Origin: Pelecanus crispus
Lineage: Eukaryota; Chordata; Aves; Pelecaniformes; Pelecanidae
Direction: 5' to 3'
NCBI RefSeq assembly: GCF_030463565.1
Contig: NC_134644.1
Span: forward strand, 133,049,388-133,113,387
Length of the DNA stretch: 64,000 nt
The notes beneath the pieces are model-generated. The model saw only the letters and a program-made list of their open reading frames with translations. It did no database searches and was not told where the DNA came from. The translations under genes and the position numbers were made by a program. Numbering within the stretch: the first letter of the stretch is position 1; each line of letters opens with the position of its first letter. Below are positions 25,979 through 36,513 of this stretch, one piece after another.

Positions 25979-26278
25979 TCATAGACATTTCAGTCTGTAC
26001 CTGAAATCAATGTCATTGGTTGGTTGCAAAATACCCAGTCCTGAACGGGATTGATCTAAAGAAGGACATTGCACATTATTGTCCACAAGCTCTATGTCAA
26101 AATATGAAAATATCAAAGCCAAAAATTGTTTAATTTCATGGACAGCAAATAACCTGCCAGGGCATTTTGCTATGCCTGTCCCAAATGGCATATAGTAATA
26201 CTTCAACTTGCGACCGTTGCGGTAGAAGTCAGTCTTTTCTTCTCCATTCTCATTGAGAAAGCGATCATATTTGAATGT
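25979..26278 (-). CDS. CYP7A1: CYP7A1 coding exon 6 (heme-binding)
   Basis: 300 nt including TGA, after the acceptor TTTATTACAG. It encodes [12 protein letters not shown], the heme-thiolate loop [19 protein letters not shown] and the C-terminus [11 protein letters not shown]. Confidence 0.96.
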   Translation of the reverse strand, partial: TFKYDRFLNENGEEKTDFYRNGRKLKYYYMPFGTGIAKCPGRLFAVHEIKQFLALIFSYFDIELVDNNVQCPSLDQSRSGLGILQPTNDIDFRYRLKCL

Positions 26279-29200
26279 CTGTAATAAAACCCACAAAAGA
26301 GTTACTTGATATTTGAATACCTCCAAAGACTAGATAATGCCATCAAGACACAAATTGTAGGCTAGGAAAGAAAAGCCTCTAGCAGTAAGCATTGTACAGC
26401 AGCACCAGGCCCCAGACAGTAGCCCCCGAGAAGCTGTGGTATGTGGTACACGATCCCAGGTTCTTTGCTGATAACTCTGCTTTTCTCTTCTCACCTCTTA
26501 ACGTAAGGATTATAACCTGCATCCTTGTTCATGTAGCAGAACTGGAGGATTTCTCATTCTGTGCCTTTGGGAAAATATTATCCTTATCTTTGTCCTCCCT
26601 CGAACCCCCCCATAATGGTGATCTTTCCTCACTGAGGAAGGCAGTTAAGTAGAAGGCTCCCTTGGGCTGGCAGCACACTTTTTGGTTACACTAAAGCATG
26701 TTTTGCAGATAGTGCTTGCACTGACTTTATTCTTTTTCTTGCCTATCATTACATCTCTGGGTGTAAGAACAGACTGGCTGGAGTACAACAGAAAATGAGC
26801 TGTGGGGCACCCCTGATAAATGCTCTATTTAAAAGCATGTTAACTTCTGCTAGAGCTCGGAGTTTAATGCACTTTAATACTTACCAAGGGATCAGCATAG
26901 ATTTCTGGATCAAAATGCAACAGTTGAGGATAAAGAGCTACAATATCATCACTGCGAATGTTGTAAAAATCATTCTCTAAGTGCAAAGTGAAATCCTCCT
27001 TGGCAACTCGGAAAGTCATGGATGCACTCGATAGCCTCATTGCCTCCTTGATGATGCTGTCTATAGGGAGATGAAAAGGAACGATTACCATGGAAATAGT
27101 ATGTGTATGTCCTTGGGAGAGGTCATGCATTTTGAACTATTTCAAACCCATTATCAAACCCTGCATTTATTAGAAGAAATATTTTAACAATAACTTTCTA
27201 AATGCCTAAGAAAGTATCTTTCTCATTTTGCCTTAGCATTATTATCCCTTCTGCAGATAACACTGAGAACATAATCTGCTTTCCCCTACAAAAATATTTA
27301 TAGTTGACGCAACTTTTTTGAAAGTGATTTGAAATTGAGACACATTTTCACTCTGAGATAAAGAACAAACCAGTCAAAACTGGAAACATAAAAAAAAAAA
27401 AATAAACAGTGCAGTGATCAAGATTTTCTGAAACTTTAAGAGCGGTGCTTAGAAACCAGTACTCAGAAAAATTAAGTCAGGGGGGGTTTGTTTCAACTTA
27501 AGCTGATTATATTTTTTTTTAAAAAAGCAACAGTAGTTAAAGGGTGACATTTTCAAAAGTCTCTGTAACTTGGACACTTGAAAAAAGTGCCTATAATTTG
27601 AAAAACATGCAGAAATGAAAGTAATGGTATTAGAATATATTGCTTCACATCATAAGAATTGGGATATAAAATTTGTCAACACCCTTTTATTTGATCTAAA
27701 GTCATTACTAAACAAAATATTGTTCTGAATTATCCATGGGTCTCCAATACTATGTTATGTAGCTGTGTAGCAGTATTGAGACATGCCATTACCCACAAAA
27801 AAAGTGCTATTCATGTGAATTTTGATACTCTCAGTACAACCTGGGACATTGGGAAGACTGATTGTGTTGGCTATTGCTAAGAAACGTACAGGTTTTTGTT
27901 CTAGTGTTTGTTCCCTAATTCCACAGTAATTCCTTAGCAAGCATTTATATGGTAACAAATAGAAGACTGAAAATTGTGGGGTGATTTCTGGTACTCCTGC
28001 GTAAAATAATCATACCTAGTACTGGCATATTATCCAGCTGTTTTCGGTTCAAGGAAATATGTTTGCCCTCTAAGCTGATCTTCTCTCCAGCACTTTCCAA
28101 AATACTTTGCACTTCTTTGGTAGCAGCTCTCATTGCTTCTGGACTCCTAAGATCAAAAGAGCAGAAGTATAACATAATTTTACGCTTAAGAATGCTTTAA
28201 AAAGGGGGTTTGCCATTACCTTTCTTCCTGCCTAAAATTTAGTTCATTAGCTGACAACTGCAACCTTCTAAAATGAAAATGTTGCAGGAAAATGCTGCAG
28301 TTACACTTTTTCATGTCTTGGCAAAGGTACAATAGCTTCAATAAAAGGAAAAGAACCCCAAGTATTTGATTCTGTCTCCAATGACAAGTGGGACAGAACT
28401 GATGTGCATAATCCAGGTAATAAACAGTAATGTCACTAAAAAGCAATGCCAAGAATAAGAAATAAAGCAATCAGTTGTAGATTAGGAAATAGCCCCACTG
28501 AGGGTAGAAAGTTTAGGAACAGGATCATAGATCAGTTTTATAACATCACTTATCCTGGATGATGTCCTCTTATATGGCAACATTCTGTCTAGCTGAAAAG
28601 AATCTTCCTAATACTAAAACTCCACATAGTATCCTTCACTGTTTAGACTTTCTTACAGACACAGAATGTATGAGCTATGGTGAAATATGTATAGATAATA
28701 ATACAGGACGCAATAGTGTCTTGATGGAGGCACAGTCAATCAGGGTGTTAAAAGACTCCAAGGCCAGAAGACCTAAAGCCAATGCATTCTTGGAATGAAA
28801 AGTACTAAAGAACCTCAGATATTAGCATTGGCAGGTAGATATGAGGGTGCAAGCCACTGGCTAAATAAAAACGTCAGCAATTTAGATATATACTTAAGAG
28901 TTAGTCATGCTGAGGTAGATTATACTCCCACTCTAAAATGGATATTTAATAGTATTATCTGAACTGTGCACTCCTTTTGTGAGTAACAGGCTCAGCAGCT
29001 GCAGCCTACACTGCAACCTCAGTAGGATCTATCAACGTATAAACTATTCTTTGTCAAGTATCTGTAAAAACAATAATGAAATTAAAGCTCATTTTGCCTG
29101 CTCTAGTGAGATGGTCTAAAAATGTCTGATTATATTGGGAGCCTTCAATACAATTAATGTTCTGACTGCAACCAGCACTTTTAATATCACATCATATAGA

Positions 29201-32200
29201 TTTACTCCAAAGCTTTCTTGTCAACATGTAGCATTGCCCTGGAGTGTTGTTTTTTTAAAAAAACTTCTACAGAATTGCTCTGTCGTACCACTACTTGGTC
29301 TCAGATGAGTGAAGGGGGTTTCTGTGGAAGTCCAGAACAACATGCCACTTCTGTTGTAATCACTAAGCTTTTTTGACACTGATGAGGTATCAAGCAGTGG
29401 AATTTGCCTGTGTTAATGAACCAGTTTCTGAAAGATAACAAACATTTTTCTTGTTTGGAAACAAGAAGCATTGGGACTTACTTAAGAAGATAGAACAAGC
29501 TCCAGAACGTGGCAGGAATGGTGTTGGCTTGCGAGGCCCAGAGCACCGCCACGTGGGTCTTCGCTTTTTCCATGTCATCGAAGGTTGACAGAGTGTCATT
29601 CAGGAACATGCGGAGGGTGACAAGCTCAGAGAGGTTGTCCCTCTTCAGGAGGTTCTTGTGGAGGAGCGCCTCTCCCAGCTTCTCACGTGCACTGTGGGCA
29701 CTCTTGAAGAGGTGGATAGGCAGCCCCGCCACAAGGGCTGGAAAGATCCTATCAAATTCCTTGAAGTTTTCAAGGGCATTTAGGATATGAGCTCTCTCAG
29801 TTTCCTGCTTTGATGATAGATTTTTGTCGTGATTTGAATTAAATTCTTTACCAAACAGTGTTAAAAAGCCAGCCTCGAACATCACCTGGCAACAGAATGT
29901 ATAAAGTCCTTCTGTCACCCAGGCATTAGACCGAAGTTTAGATGTTCTCGACTGCAGCATGACGTATTGTAGGTTTTCCATCATTGCTTCAATGAGGGCA
30001 TCTAGGGCATTACCTTGAAGGGTTCTAATGAAAGTCTGATGAAAATTTTCAGTGGTGTTTCCCTCTGCTGGATCAATGCTACCATGCCCAAAAGCCTGTC
30101 ACAAAATAAATTGTATGCATGATAAATAAGGCCTGCCATAAACTTGATGATAAAGCCTAACAGAAATTAAAGCCAAAGTATAACTTCATAGCTTACTAGA
30201 GGGAAGCATAATAAGGGCTGTTGATACTAGAACTGATACTTTCTCAGTGAACTATACCAGTTAAGTAGGCAAATGAAGATAGATTTCAATAGATGCTTAC
30301 AAGTAAATGGATGTGGTTACCTAGACCTTCATTCAACTCCCATTGACATCAACAGGAGACTTGTTGCTTGCTTCAGTAGGAGTTTCACTGGGCTCCCACC
30401 ATGTTGCATCATTTAAGGCATTAGGACCAAATTTTCCATAGTGGTGAGCACCTCCTGAAGAAGGTTTCAGCAAGCTATATTATCATTTTACAGATGGTGC
30501 TAACTGTATTTCTACTTTAGTAATTTGGGATACTACATGACTAATAATGTCATTCTTGGACAATACAAATCGCTGCAAATTTCCTTTCCATTAAGGAAAG
30601 GGAAAAAAAAGACACCAATATTTTAAACCAATAGAAGTACGGAAATGTGAACACAATGATATTTCAAAGCCATAGTTATGCTCTAGGGATTATTAGCTGG
30701 GTATGTCTGTCCTGCCAGCAGATACTACACATGTTAGATATTAAAACAATTTTTAGAGTGGTACCTTGGCAGAAGTAGCAAAATGGAACTTCTTCCAGTC
30801 CAAGTGTTTTCCCTGGCGTATCAGTGCATGGTATGAAAAAGGGTCAGTGAGGAAATGAATGTATTTCCCTGCTACTCGGCAAGTGAAAATGTGGCCATAC
30901 TTCTTCTGCTTTTCTCTGAGGAATTCAAGGGGGTTGGCACCGAACTCCAAGGCACAGCCCAGGTATGGAAGGAACCCATTTTCAAGTGGTGGCTCACCTT
31001 GTCGCCTACAAAACACAAACAAAAGCTGAATTTAGAAGTATGTATAAAAATCTCTCCTCCAGGACTACCCGGTAAGTAAAATGATGATGCTAGGCTTTTT
31101 GTAACATGAAAAAAGGTAAAAAAAACCCAAACAAATAGTGTGTCAATAAATAATCTTCTCCCCTTTAAGGAATAAGCCTATTGTGAGGTCTGTGGCATAC
31201 AAGAAAGAATAACTTTAACAGCCTGTATCATAATAAACATGGTAAAACACAGTTTGATTATGTCATTTTCCTTTTCCCCAGATCAGGAGTGTATTTTTCA
31301 CTTGTTAAATGCAACATTGTTGCCACTAGCTAACAAGCACAGTTACATAATTTTCCCATAAATGAATAATCCATCCCACTAAGATTGTCTGATACATTTT
31401 TGGGCAACAGTGTTCACAATTCAATTTGAATACCAAGGGGAATAGCCCTTTGAGTGTAGAAAGGTTGTTATTATTAGCATATCCCAGTTGGGCCAGATCC
31501 TGCTGAAAAAAGTGGGAATTTTGCCATGATCTTCAGTAAGCATAAGATTTAGTCTTTCAGGCATAGTGTCATTAAGCACATGCTTTAAGTTAAGCATGTG
31601 CTTAAAGTGAAGCATATGCTTAAATGATTTTTTTTTATTCTCAGTCAGAAAACTACTTTCCTGCATAAGGACACCATAGCTGCTAAAATAACTTTCAGAT
31701 AATACTTTAGCTTTTCTAGTAAATTCCTGATGGTTATTATCTGAAGTTAACTATTTTCACCTTTTTATTAATCTTTTTAAAGTAAGCAAGAAAATGACTG
31801 CTGAAAAATACAAAATTACAATAGGTAAGCAAAATGCTTGCTCCTTATGTAAATGGGCTGGTAGCATAAATGCTTTTAAGGAATATGTATTCAACATAGT
31901 AAGGTACATAAATATTATCTGTATTAAACTGTGTAACTAGATAGGATAGACTGATAATATGAAAATGTTTGTAAGTAAATATTAAACTATAATTAGATAT
32001 AAGTAGGTATTAGCTGTGATTACAATGCAGGTAAAACTATAGCCCAGTACTTCAGGAAATCTGAACATGCACATTCATATTTTAATTACCTCATTTATAC
32101 ATAGATTTGTATCTACAGCTATGTCTAGGCATTACCTCACTATTATTAAAAAGCCCATACACAAAAATTCTGCTGTAAAATAGATCTCTCAAGACCAAAC

Positions 32201-32415
32201 TAGTGTTGCCTATGCTATCCTGCATCTGTCCATCTGATAGTCTTAAGATTACACTTCTTTTAGTTATGTACACAGTATATTTGACAGAAATATAGGCTAG
32301 GTAGACTGAGATGCATTTACAAATAGATTCCTTACCTCCTCCTCCTCCCTAGAAGAAACCAAAACCCACAACAGAGTATTATCACTGTTCCCCAGATCCA
32401 TGATGCTATGAACAT
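25979..32415 (-). CDS. CYP7A1: Cholesterol 7-alpha-hydroxylase (complete, six coding exons)
   Basis: An ER-membrane cytochrome P450 that adds a 7-alpha hydroxyl to cholesterol, the first and rate-limiting step of classical bile-acid synthesis in liver. Coding exons on the minus strand are 32336-32415, 30765-31005, 29482-30095, 28016-28146, 26885-27060 and 25979-26278. All introns are GT-AG, phases agree, and the sum is 1542 nt (513 aa plus TGA). Residues 1-23 form a hydrophobic anchor followed by RRRRR and the GEPP hinge. The helix K ExxR is E361/R364, and the heme loop [10 protein letters not shown] has its cysteine ligand at C453. Helix I reads [12 protein letters not shown] with Asn298 where many P450s have an acid, a known CYP7A trait. 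The protein is about nine residues longer than human (504) owing to an insertion near residues 193-206. The start at 32415 is chosen because the next upstream ATG precedes the TATA box. Confidence 0.97.
26885..27060 (-). CDS. CYP7A1: CYP7A1 coding exon 5
   Basis: 176 nt between the acceptor CCCTATAG and the donor GTAAGT. It encodes [14 protein letters not shown] through PEIYADPL and contains the ExxR motif of helix K (E361, R364). Confidence 0.95.
28016..28146 (-). CDS. CYP7A1: CYP7A1 coding exon 4
   Basis: 131 nt between the acceptor TGATCTTAG and the donor GTATGA. It encodes [12 protein letters not shown] through NMPVL, the helix J region, and ends one nucleotide into the codon for Asp356. 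Confidence 0.95.
29482..30095 (-). CDS. CYP7A1: CYP7A1 coding exon 3
   Basis: 614 nt, from the acceptor TTGTGACAG to the donor GTAAGT. It encodes residues 108-311 (AFGHGSIDP through [14 protein letters not shown]), covering helices B' to I. This exon holds the roughly 27-nt excess over the human gene, in the [20 protein letters not shown] region. Confidence 0.96.
30310..30440. repeat. Old amniote interspersed-repeat remnant in CYP7A1 intron 2
   Basis: Contains CAACTCCCATTGACATCAAC followed by AGTAGGAGTTTCACTGGGCT, wording typical of an ancient dispersed amniote repeat built around a CCCATTGACTTCAATGGG-type core. It is too diverged for a firm family name. Confidence 0.35.
30765..31005 (-). 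CDS. CYP7A1: CYP7A1 coding exon 2
   Basis: 241 nt, from the acceptor TTTTGTAG to the donor GTACCA. It encodes [10 protein letters not shown] through [13 protein letters not shown], the proline-rich hinge and N-terminal beta domain. Confidence 0.95.
31485..31640. repeat. Old amniote interspersed-repeat remnant with hairpin, CYP7A1 intron 1
   Basis: GGGCCAGATCCTGCTGAAAA is followed by GGAATTTTGCCATGATCTTC and then by a perfect 14-bp inverted repeat (TTAAGCACATGCTT at 31572-31585, complement at 31592-31605, 6-nt loop). A third, palindromic copy AAGCATATGCTT follows at 31610-31621. This arrangement recalls a widespread ancient amniote LINE/SINE 3' region. Confidence 0.45.
32336..32415 (-). CDS. 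CYP7A1: CYP7A1 coding exon 1
   Basis: 80 nt encoding the membrane anchor (starts [10 protein letters not shown]) and ending in AG before the GTAAGG donor. The phase-2 end joins exon 2 to complete an Arg codon. Confidence 0.93.
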
Positions 32416-32485
32416 TTCTGGTAATGCCCAAAATCTTCCAAGTGGAAAACTGGTAACTACCAGTCGGGCAGGAGAGGTGACTGAG
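32416..32485 (-). other. CYP7A1: CYP7A1 5'UTR (inferred)
   Basis: Short leader between the initiation ATG and the start expected 25-30 nt downstream of the TATA box. A leader of about 60-70 nt agrees with mammalian CYP7A1. Confidence 0.55.
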
Positions 32486-32509
32486 ACTAATACAGAATAC
32501 AGGTCAGGA

Positions 32510-32517
32510 TTTATATA
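32510..32517 (-). promoter_or_regulatory. CYP7A1: TATA box of CYP7A1
   Basis: TATATAAA on the minus strand, about 95-100 nt upstream of the ATG. It rules out the upstream in-frame ATG near 32547 as the translation start, since that codon would not be transcribed. Confidence 0.8.
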
Positions 32518-32563
32518 CAGTAGATGCACCACTGTATCTAATGGCATTCAGTCAACCTCGTAA

Positions 32564-32577
32564 GCTATTGATTAACC
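32564..32577 (-). promoter_or_regulatory. CYP7A1: HNF1-like site in CYP7A1 promoter
   Basis: The minus strand reads GGTTAATCAATAGC, one good half-site of the HNF1 palindrome (GTTAAT) and a weaker second half. It lies about 50 nt upstream of the TATA box, in the region where liver-specific activators bind CYP7A1. Confidence 0.45.
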
Positions 32578-32661
32578 ATTTCTGGAGAGGGCCTGTTTCG
32601 TTTCTGTTCTGACATCTTTCCGCAGAGAACTTCGCTGCAATGATGCAGACAGTTGCAGACA

Positions 32662-32680
32662 TGGCCTTGAGCTAATGTCA
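32662..32680 (-). promoter_or_regulatory. CYP7A1: BARE-II-like element (HNF4 / LRH-1 site)
   Basis: The minus strand reads TGACATTAGCTCAAGGCCA. The 3' half TCAAGGCCA is a perfect LRH-1 (NR5A2/FTF) site, and the whole element differs by a few bases from the mammalian bile-acid response element II, in which an HNF4 DR1 overlaps the LRH-1 site. In mammals FXR-induced SHP represses CYP7A1 through this element. It sits about 180 nt upstream of the inferred start, slightly further than in mammals. Confidence 0.75.
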
Positions 32681-34345
32681 CATATCTGTAGCAGTTCCAA
32701 AGTAATCAAACAGCTGTAGTAGTTGATAATTTGAAGGTCTCTCAGGTGTGTTTTGATCTATCCTGCAGATTTACCAATTGCAGTTTATAGTTCAAGTTTA
32801 GCAATATATGAAGTGGCTACTGACGGGTGTCCAGAGGATTCAGACTGGGCTAAATGGTGGCTGCAGTTCATGTTATCCTTTAGCTGCCAGCCTGCTCATG
32901 CCCTCCCTTCTCCTTCTTGTGGGAATGCCCTGGCTCTGGTGTGCCACTGCGAAAGGGAATGGTGGGGGGTTCAGCTGCAGGTAAAGGGATGGCTGCAGTG
33001 ATGGATTTACTCCTTCTAACAATGTTTCTCTGATAGAAAGGGAAAAATTGGCTTTCTATAACGCAGCATGTGAAAGAAGAAAGCAGAATTAGACAACCAT
33101 ACTTTTTTTTTCCTTTAATGTCCTTGGATCACCTTTTAGTCTCCCATTTAAATCTTTTGCTTTCTGCCCTTGCTCCAATCTGTACAGCACCAATTCAGTC
33201 AACTTTGCAGCCTTGGAATATGGTCTCTCGTCCTGTTCCAGGAAATCTCTGAAAAATGTCAAATTTTCAGCACCTAGAGGACCAAGCCCACTTTTTTTTC
33301 CCTAATTCAGTCCTTTCTGCTTAAATAGATCCCTATGTACCCATTTTCTCTTATCATCCACATTGAGTTCTGCCATGCCCTGTCCATACATTGCTAAGTC
33401 CTTTCTAATGTGCTGTGTAGGCATATTCCTAGCTCTGAAGAGGTGCCACTTCAAGTGTAAGTGCTGCAGAGTGGCCAGGAGAATAACACGAGAGACAAAT
33501 ATTGCTAATTCAGGGGAGAAATTATCTAGATGGGAGAAGGAAGGAAAGGAGTAAAGAAGACCTGTGTTGGAGAGAGGACTGGGTTAAGTGGGGGACCAAC
33601 TGCAAAGGGCCAAATGGAAGATTGGAATAAAAAGTCTACTAGCTGTGGGCTGGAGATAATCCAGGCACAAAGTAACTGCAGGAGGTATTGCAGCTGCCCA
33701 AAGGTCAGCAGTGGGAGTGCTCCTGGACATGCTCCTATTTGGTAGAGAGTCTGTCAAGCTTCTCCCTGCTGTTTTCCCTCAAGGCTAAGCTGTGGGGAGT
33801 AGGAGATGACTTTTGTGCAGAAGAGTGAAAAGGGTAATCTGGGATGAATTTAGTGATCATTATATAGAAATCCCCTCTTGTGTTTCGATTAAAGACTTCA
33901 AGAAAAGTTAAAGTCATGAGAGCTATGCTGCTTCTTGTTTGAAATGAACAGGTACCATGACTCACTTGCACAGTGAGGGTCGTTGGATGGCCATTGAAAA
34001 GAAAAGGAATAGCTACGTTATTTCTCTTATGATGCTAGTTTAATCACTTAAGAGTAAACCTTTTTCCCTTTCTGTTGCTAACTAGTGAGAGTTCAAACTT
34101 TGGCTTGCCCCTAGCATCTGGCATTAAGCCATTGAGGAGGCAGCTCAGGTAGCATATAGTGATTTCTCATTAGTCATTCAGGGCCTATTATGTTTCTAAG
34201 AGTGAAACTGATGTGTTTTAGTCACTTTTTTCAGGCTCACTTTTGTACCAGTTTTTGTTGGTGTCCCTACAGCTGTATGACAAAACAGTAAAGATTTGGA
34301 CTTTTCACCAAAGTCTGCCACTTTGAGCACTACACTGAAGGCATC
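32681..34345. other. CYP7A1 upstream region
   Basis: Unique-looking sequence between the proximal CYP7A1 promoter and the solo LTR. No open frame here has a recognisable domain. Distal enhancers may lie here, but I identify none. Confidence 0.5.
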
Positions 34346-34890
34346 TGTTGTGGTTTAGCCCCAGCCGGCAACCAAGCATCACACAGCCACTCACTCACCC
34401 TTCCCGCCTGGTGGGATGGGGGAGACAATCAGAGAGCAAAAGTAAGAAAGCTCATGGGTTGAGATAAGAACAGTTTAATAACTGAATAATAATAATAATA
34501 ATAATAAAAAAAAACTAATGAAAAGGAAAACAAGAGAGACAGAGAGAAGCAAAACCCAGGAAAAACAAGTGATGCAACCATTCACTACCTGCCAACCAAC
34601 ACCCAACCTGTCTCCAAGCAGCAATCACTACCCCCCAGCCAACCCCCCCCAGTTTATACACTGAGCATGATGTCATATGGTATGGAATACCCCTTTGGGC
34701 AGTTTGGGTCAGCTGTCCTGGCTGTGCCCCCTCCCAGCTTCTTGTGCACCTGGCAGAGCATGGGAAGCTGAAAAAGTCCTTGACTGGTGTAAGCACTACC
34801 TAGCAACAACTAAAATGTCAGCATGTTATCAACATTATTCTCATACTAAATCCAAAACACAGCACTATGCCAGCTACTGAAACCAGGACA
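34346..34890 (-). mobile_element. Solo LTR of an avian endogenous retrovirus
   Basis: A 545-bp unit with TG...CA ends (TGTTGTGGTTTAG on the plus strand, GAAACCAGGACA at the other end) that I recognise as a common neoavian ERV LTR. Orientation is set by GTGTATAAACTGG on the minus strand (a TATA box near 34650) and a downstream ATTAAA. An AAT microsatellite lies within it at 34485-34506. No gag, pol or env sequence flanks it, so it is a recombined solo LTR. The flanks GCATC and GCACT are not a clean target duplication, so the insertion is not recent. Confidence 0.88.
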
Positions 34891-36330
34891 GCACTGAGCC
34901 ACAAACCTGGTAGATGGGAATATTGTCCTGGCTTCAAACCAGGGAAGGCAGTGAGGCATGGGATAGCTCTGTGCAAATGCTATTACATTTGAGGCAACTT
35001 TTTCAGTTTCTATACTGAAGAAATAAGCCTTTTACATCATTGAGGTTTACTCTCATTTAATCTAATAGCCAACTCCTTTTGTGTGTCACTCAAGATCCAG
35101 TCCTCTACCCCATTTCCATTTAAGCACAGGTGTTTCTTATATTTTCCTAGAAAAACTGCTTTTTCATCAGCTGAATTTAGCCTGTTTTTAACAGAATTGC
35201 TTTATAAAAATCCATGCTTTCCCATTTCCTGCTTGTTTCCGTTATGGGAAATTTCATTTCTGGGTGTCATCTTTGACTACCTCCTATCTTCATCCTAGAC
35301 AAGTGTGATCTTTTTATTATGTTTGTGCCTAATTCATATTGTGTGTGTAGGTGTCAGCCTTTTTATGTTCAAACAACACTGAATAAGAAACTTAGAACCT
35401 TCTGTCTGTTTTGTATCTAATACACAGGAATAATTTTTAATGAGCAACAGGTACCTGTGGCTCCTCACACTATCATGTGTTGCACCAGGTAGAGCTGCCA
35501 GTCACACCTGCCTTCTCCTTAGATGCTTTGGGTAGTTGTGCTGCAGTGTGATGATAACATCATTTATAAACAGCATCCTGCTGCCACAACAGGAGTAACT
35601 TCTCTAAAGCTGCCCACCTTCTTTCTCTTTGTGATTTGTACATATATAATGGTACTAAAAGTGTAACCACAAGTAGGCAGAGAACAGGAGCTGCTTGGCA
35701 GCCTACCTTAAATAATTGTTCTTGCTGTCAGGAAAATCAATGTGCCCCCTCTTTTCCATTTCAGAGACCTTTATGTGACAGCACCCTTGATAAATAACTG
35801 TTATGACAGAACAGAGCCATTCTCACTTAGTTTGAGGTGCTTCCTAATCCTAGATCATCTCCCACCTAGTTTCTTAAATAGGCCAATCTATAGGTCCAAA
35901 GCCAGACAGTACTATAGTAGGCTGGAGCCTGTGACATATGTCCTTGTGATAACTGTAAGAAGGAGAGTTGTCTGCCACAGATACTCCCCCAAATTCAGCA
36001 GATGAGAAATATGACTCTCATTTATATCAGTGGGCATTAGGCTTCTCTGATTTTTCAGCAGCACCAGCTGGGTGCCCTGACCTTCTGGATATGGTATTTT
36101 GGTGGTGTTCAGTTCCAGACAGACAGACACGACAGCTGGCTGGGTCTCATTTCCCACTACCAAAGCTTAGGCAGTTGTCACCAATCGGGACAGCAGGGCT
36201 TCAAGGCACCATGTTGTCCCACTCATTGACAGATATTACATTTTCTGCAGCACATTGTGTGTTGTGTATGAGGTTGGCTCTCTTGCCCCAGCCCAAAATA
36301 GCAACTCATAGGAGTTATAGACACAGTCAG
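34891..36330. other. Intergenic stretch with no recognised gene
   Basis: Unique-looking AT-rich sequence with only short, domain-less frames. Confidence 0.55.
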
Positions 36331-36513
36331 AATCATAGAATCATAGAATCATTTAGGTTGGAAAAGACCTTTAAGATCATCTAGTCCAACCATTAACCTA
36401 CACTACCAAGTCCACATTAAACCAATCAAGGGTAGACTAGACTAAACCATGTCCCAGAGTGCCACGTCTACCCGTTTTTTGAACGCTTTCAGGGATGGTG
36501 ACTCCACCACCTC
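36331..36513 (-). mobile_element. CR1 LINE 3' fragment, about 180 bp
   Basis: The plus strand opens with AATCATAGAATCATAGAATC, then the complement of the CR1 3'UTR (ACCAATCAAGGGTAGACTAG) and a few codons of the ORF2 end. It stops abruptly at GTGACTCCACCACCTC. It is nearly identical to the corresponding part of the 7539 copy. Confidence 0.93.

Noticed and set aside
32332-32547. Longer CYP7A1 start at the ATG at 32545-32547
   Set aside because: That ATG lies upstream of the TATA box, so it would not be in the mRNA. The start at 32415 gives the anchor length expected for the family.
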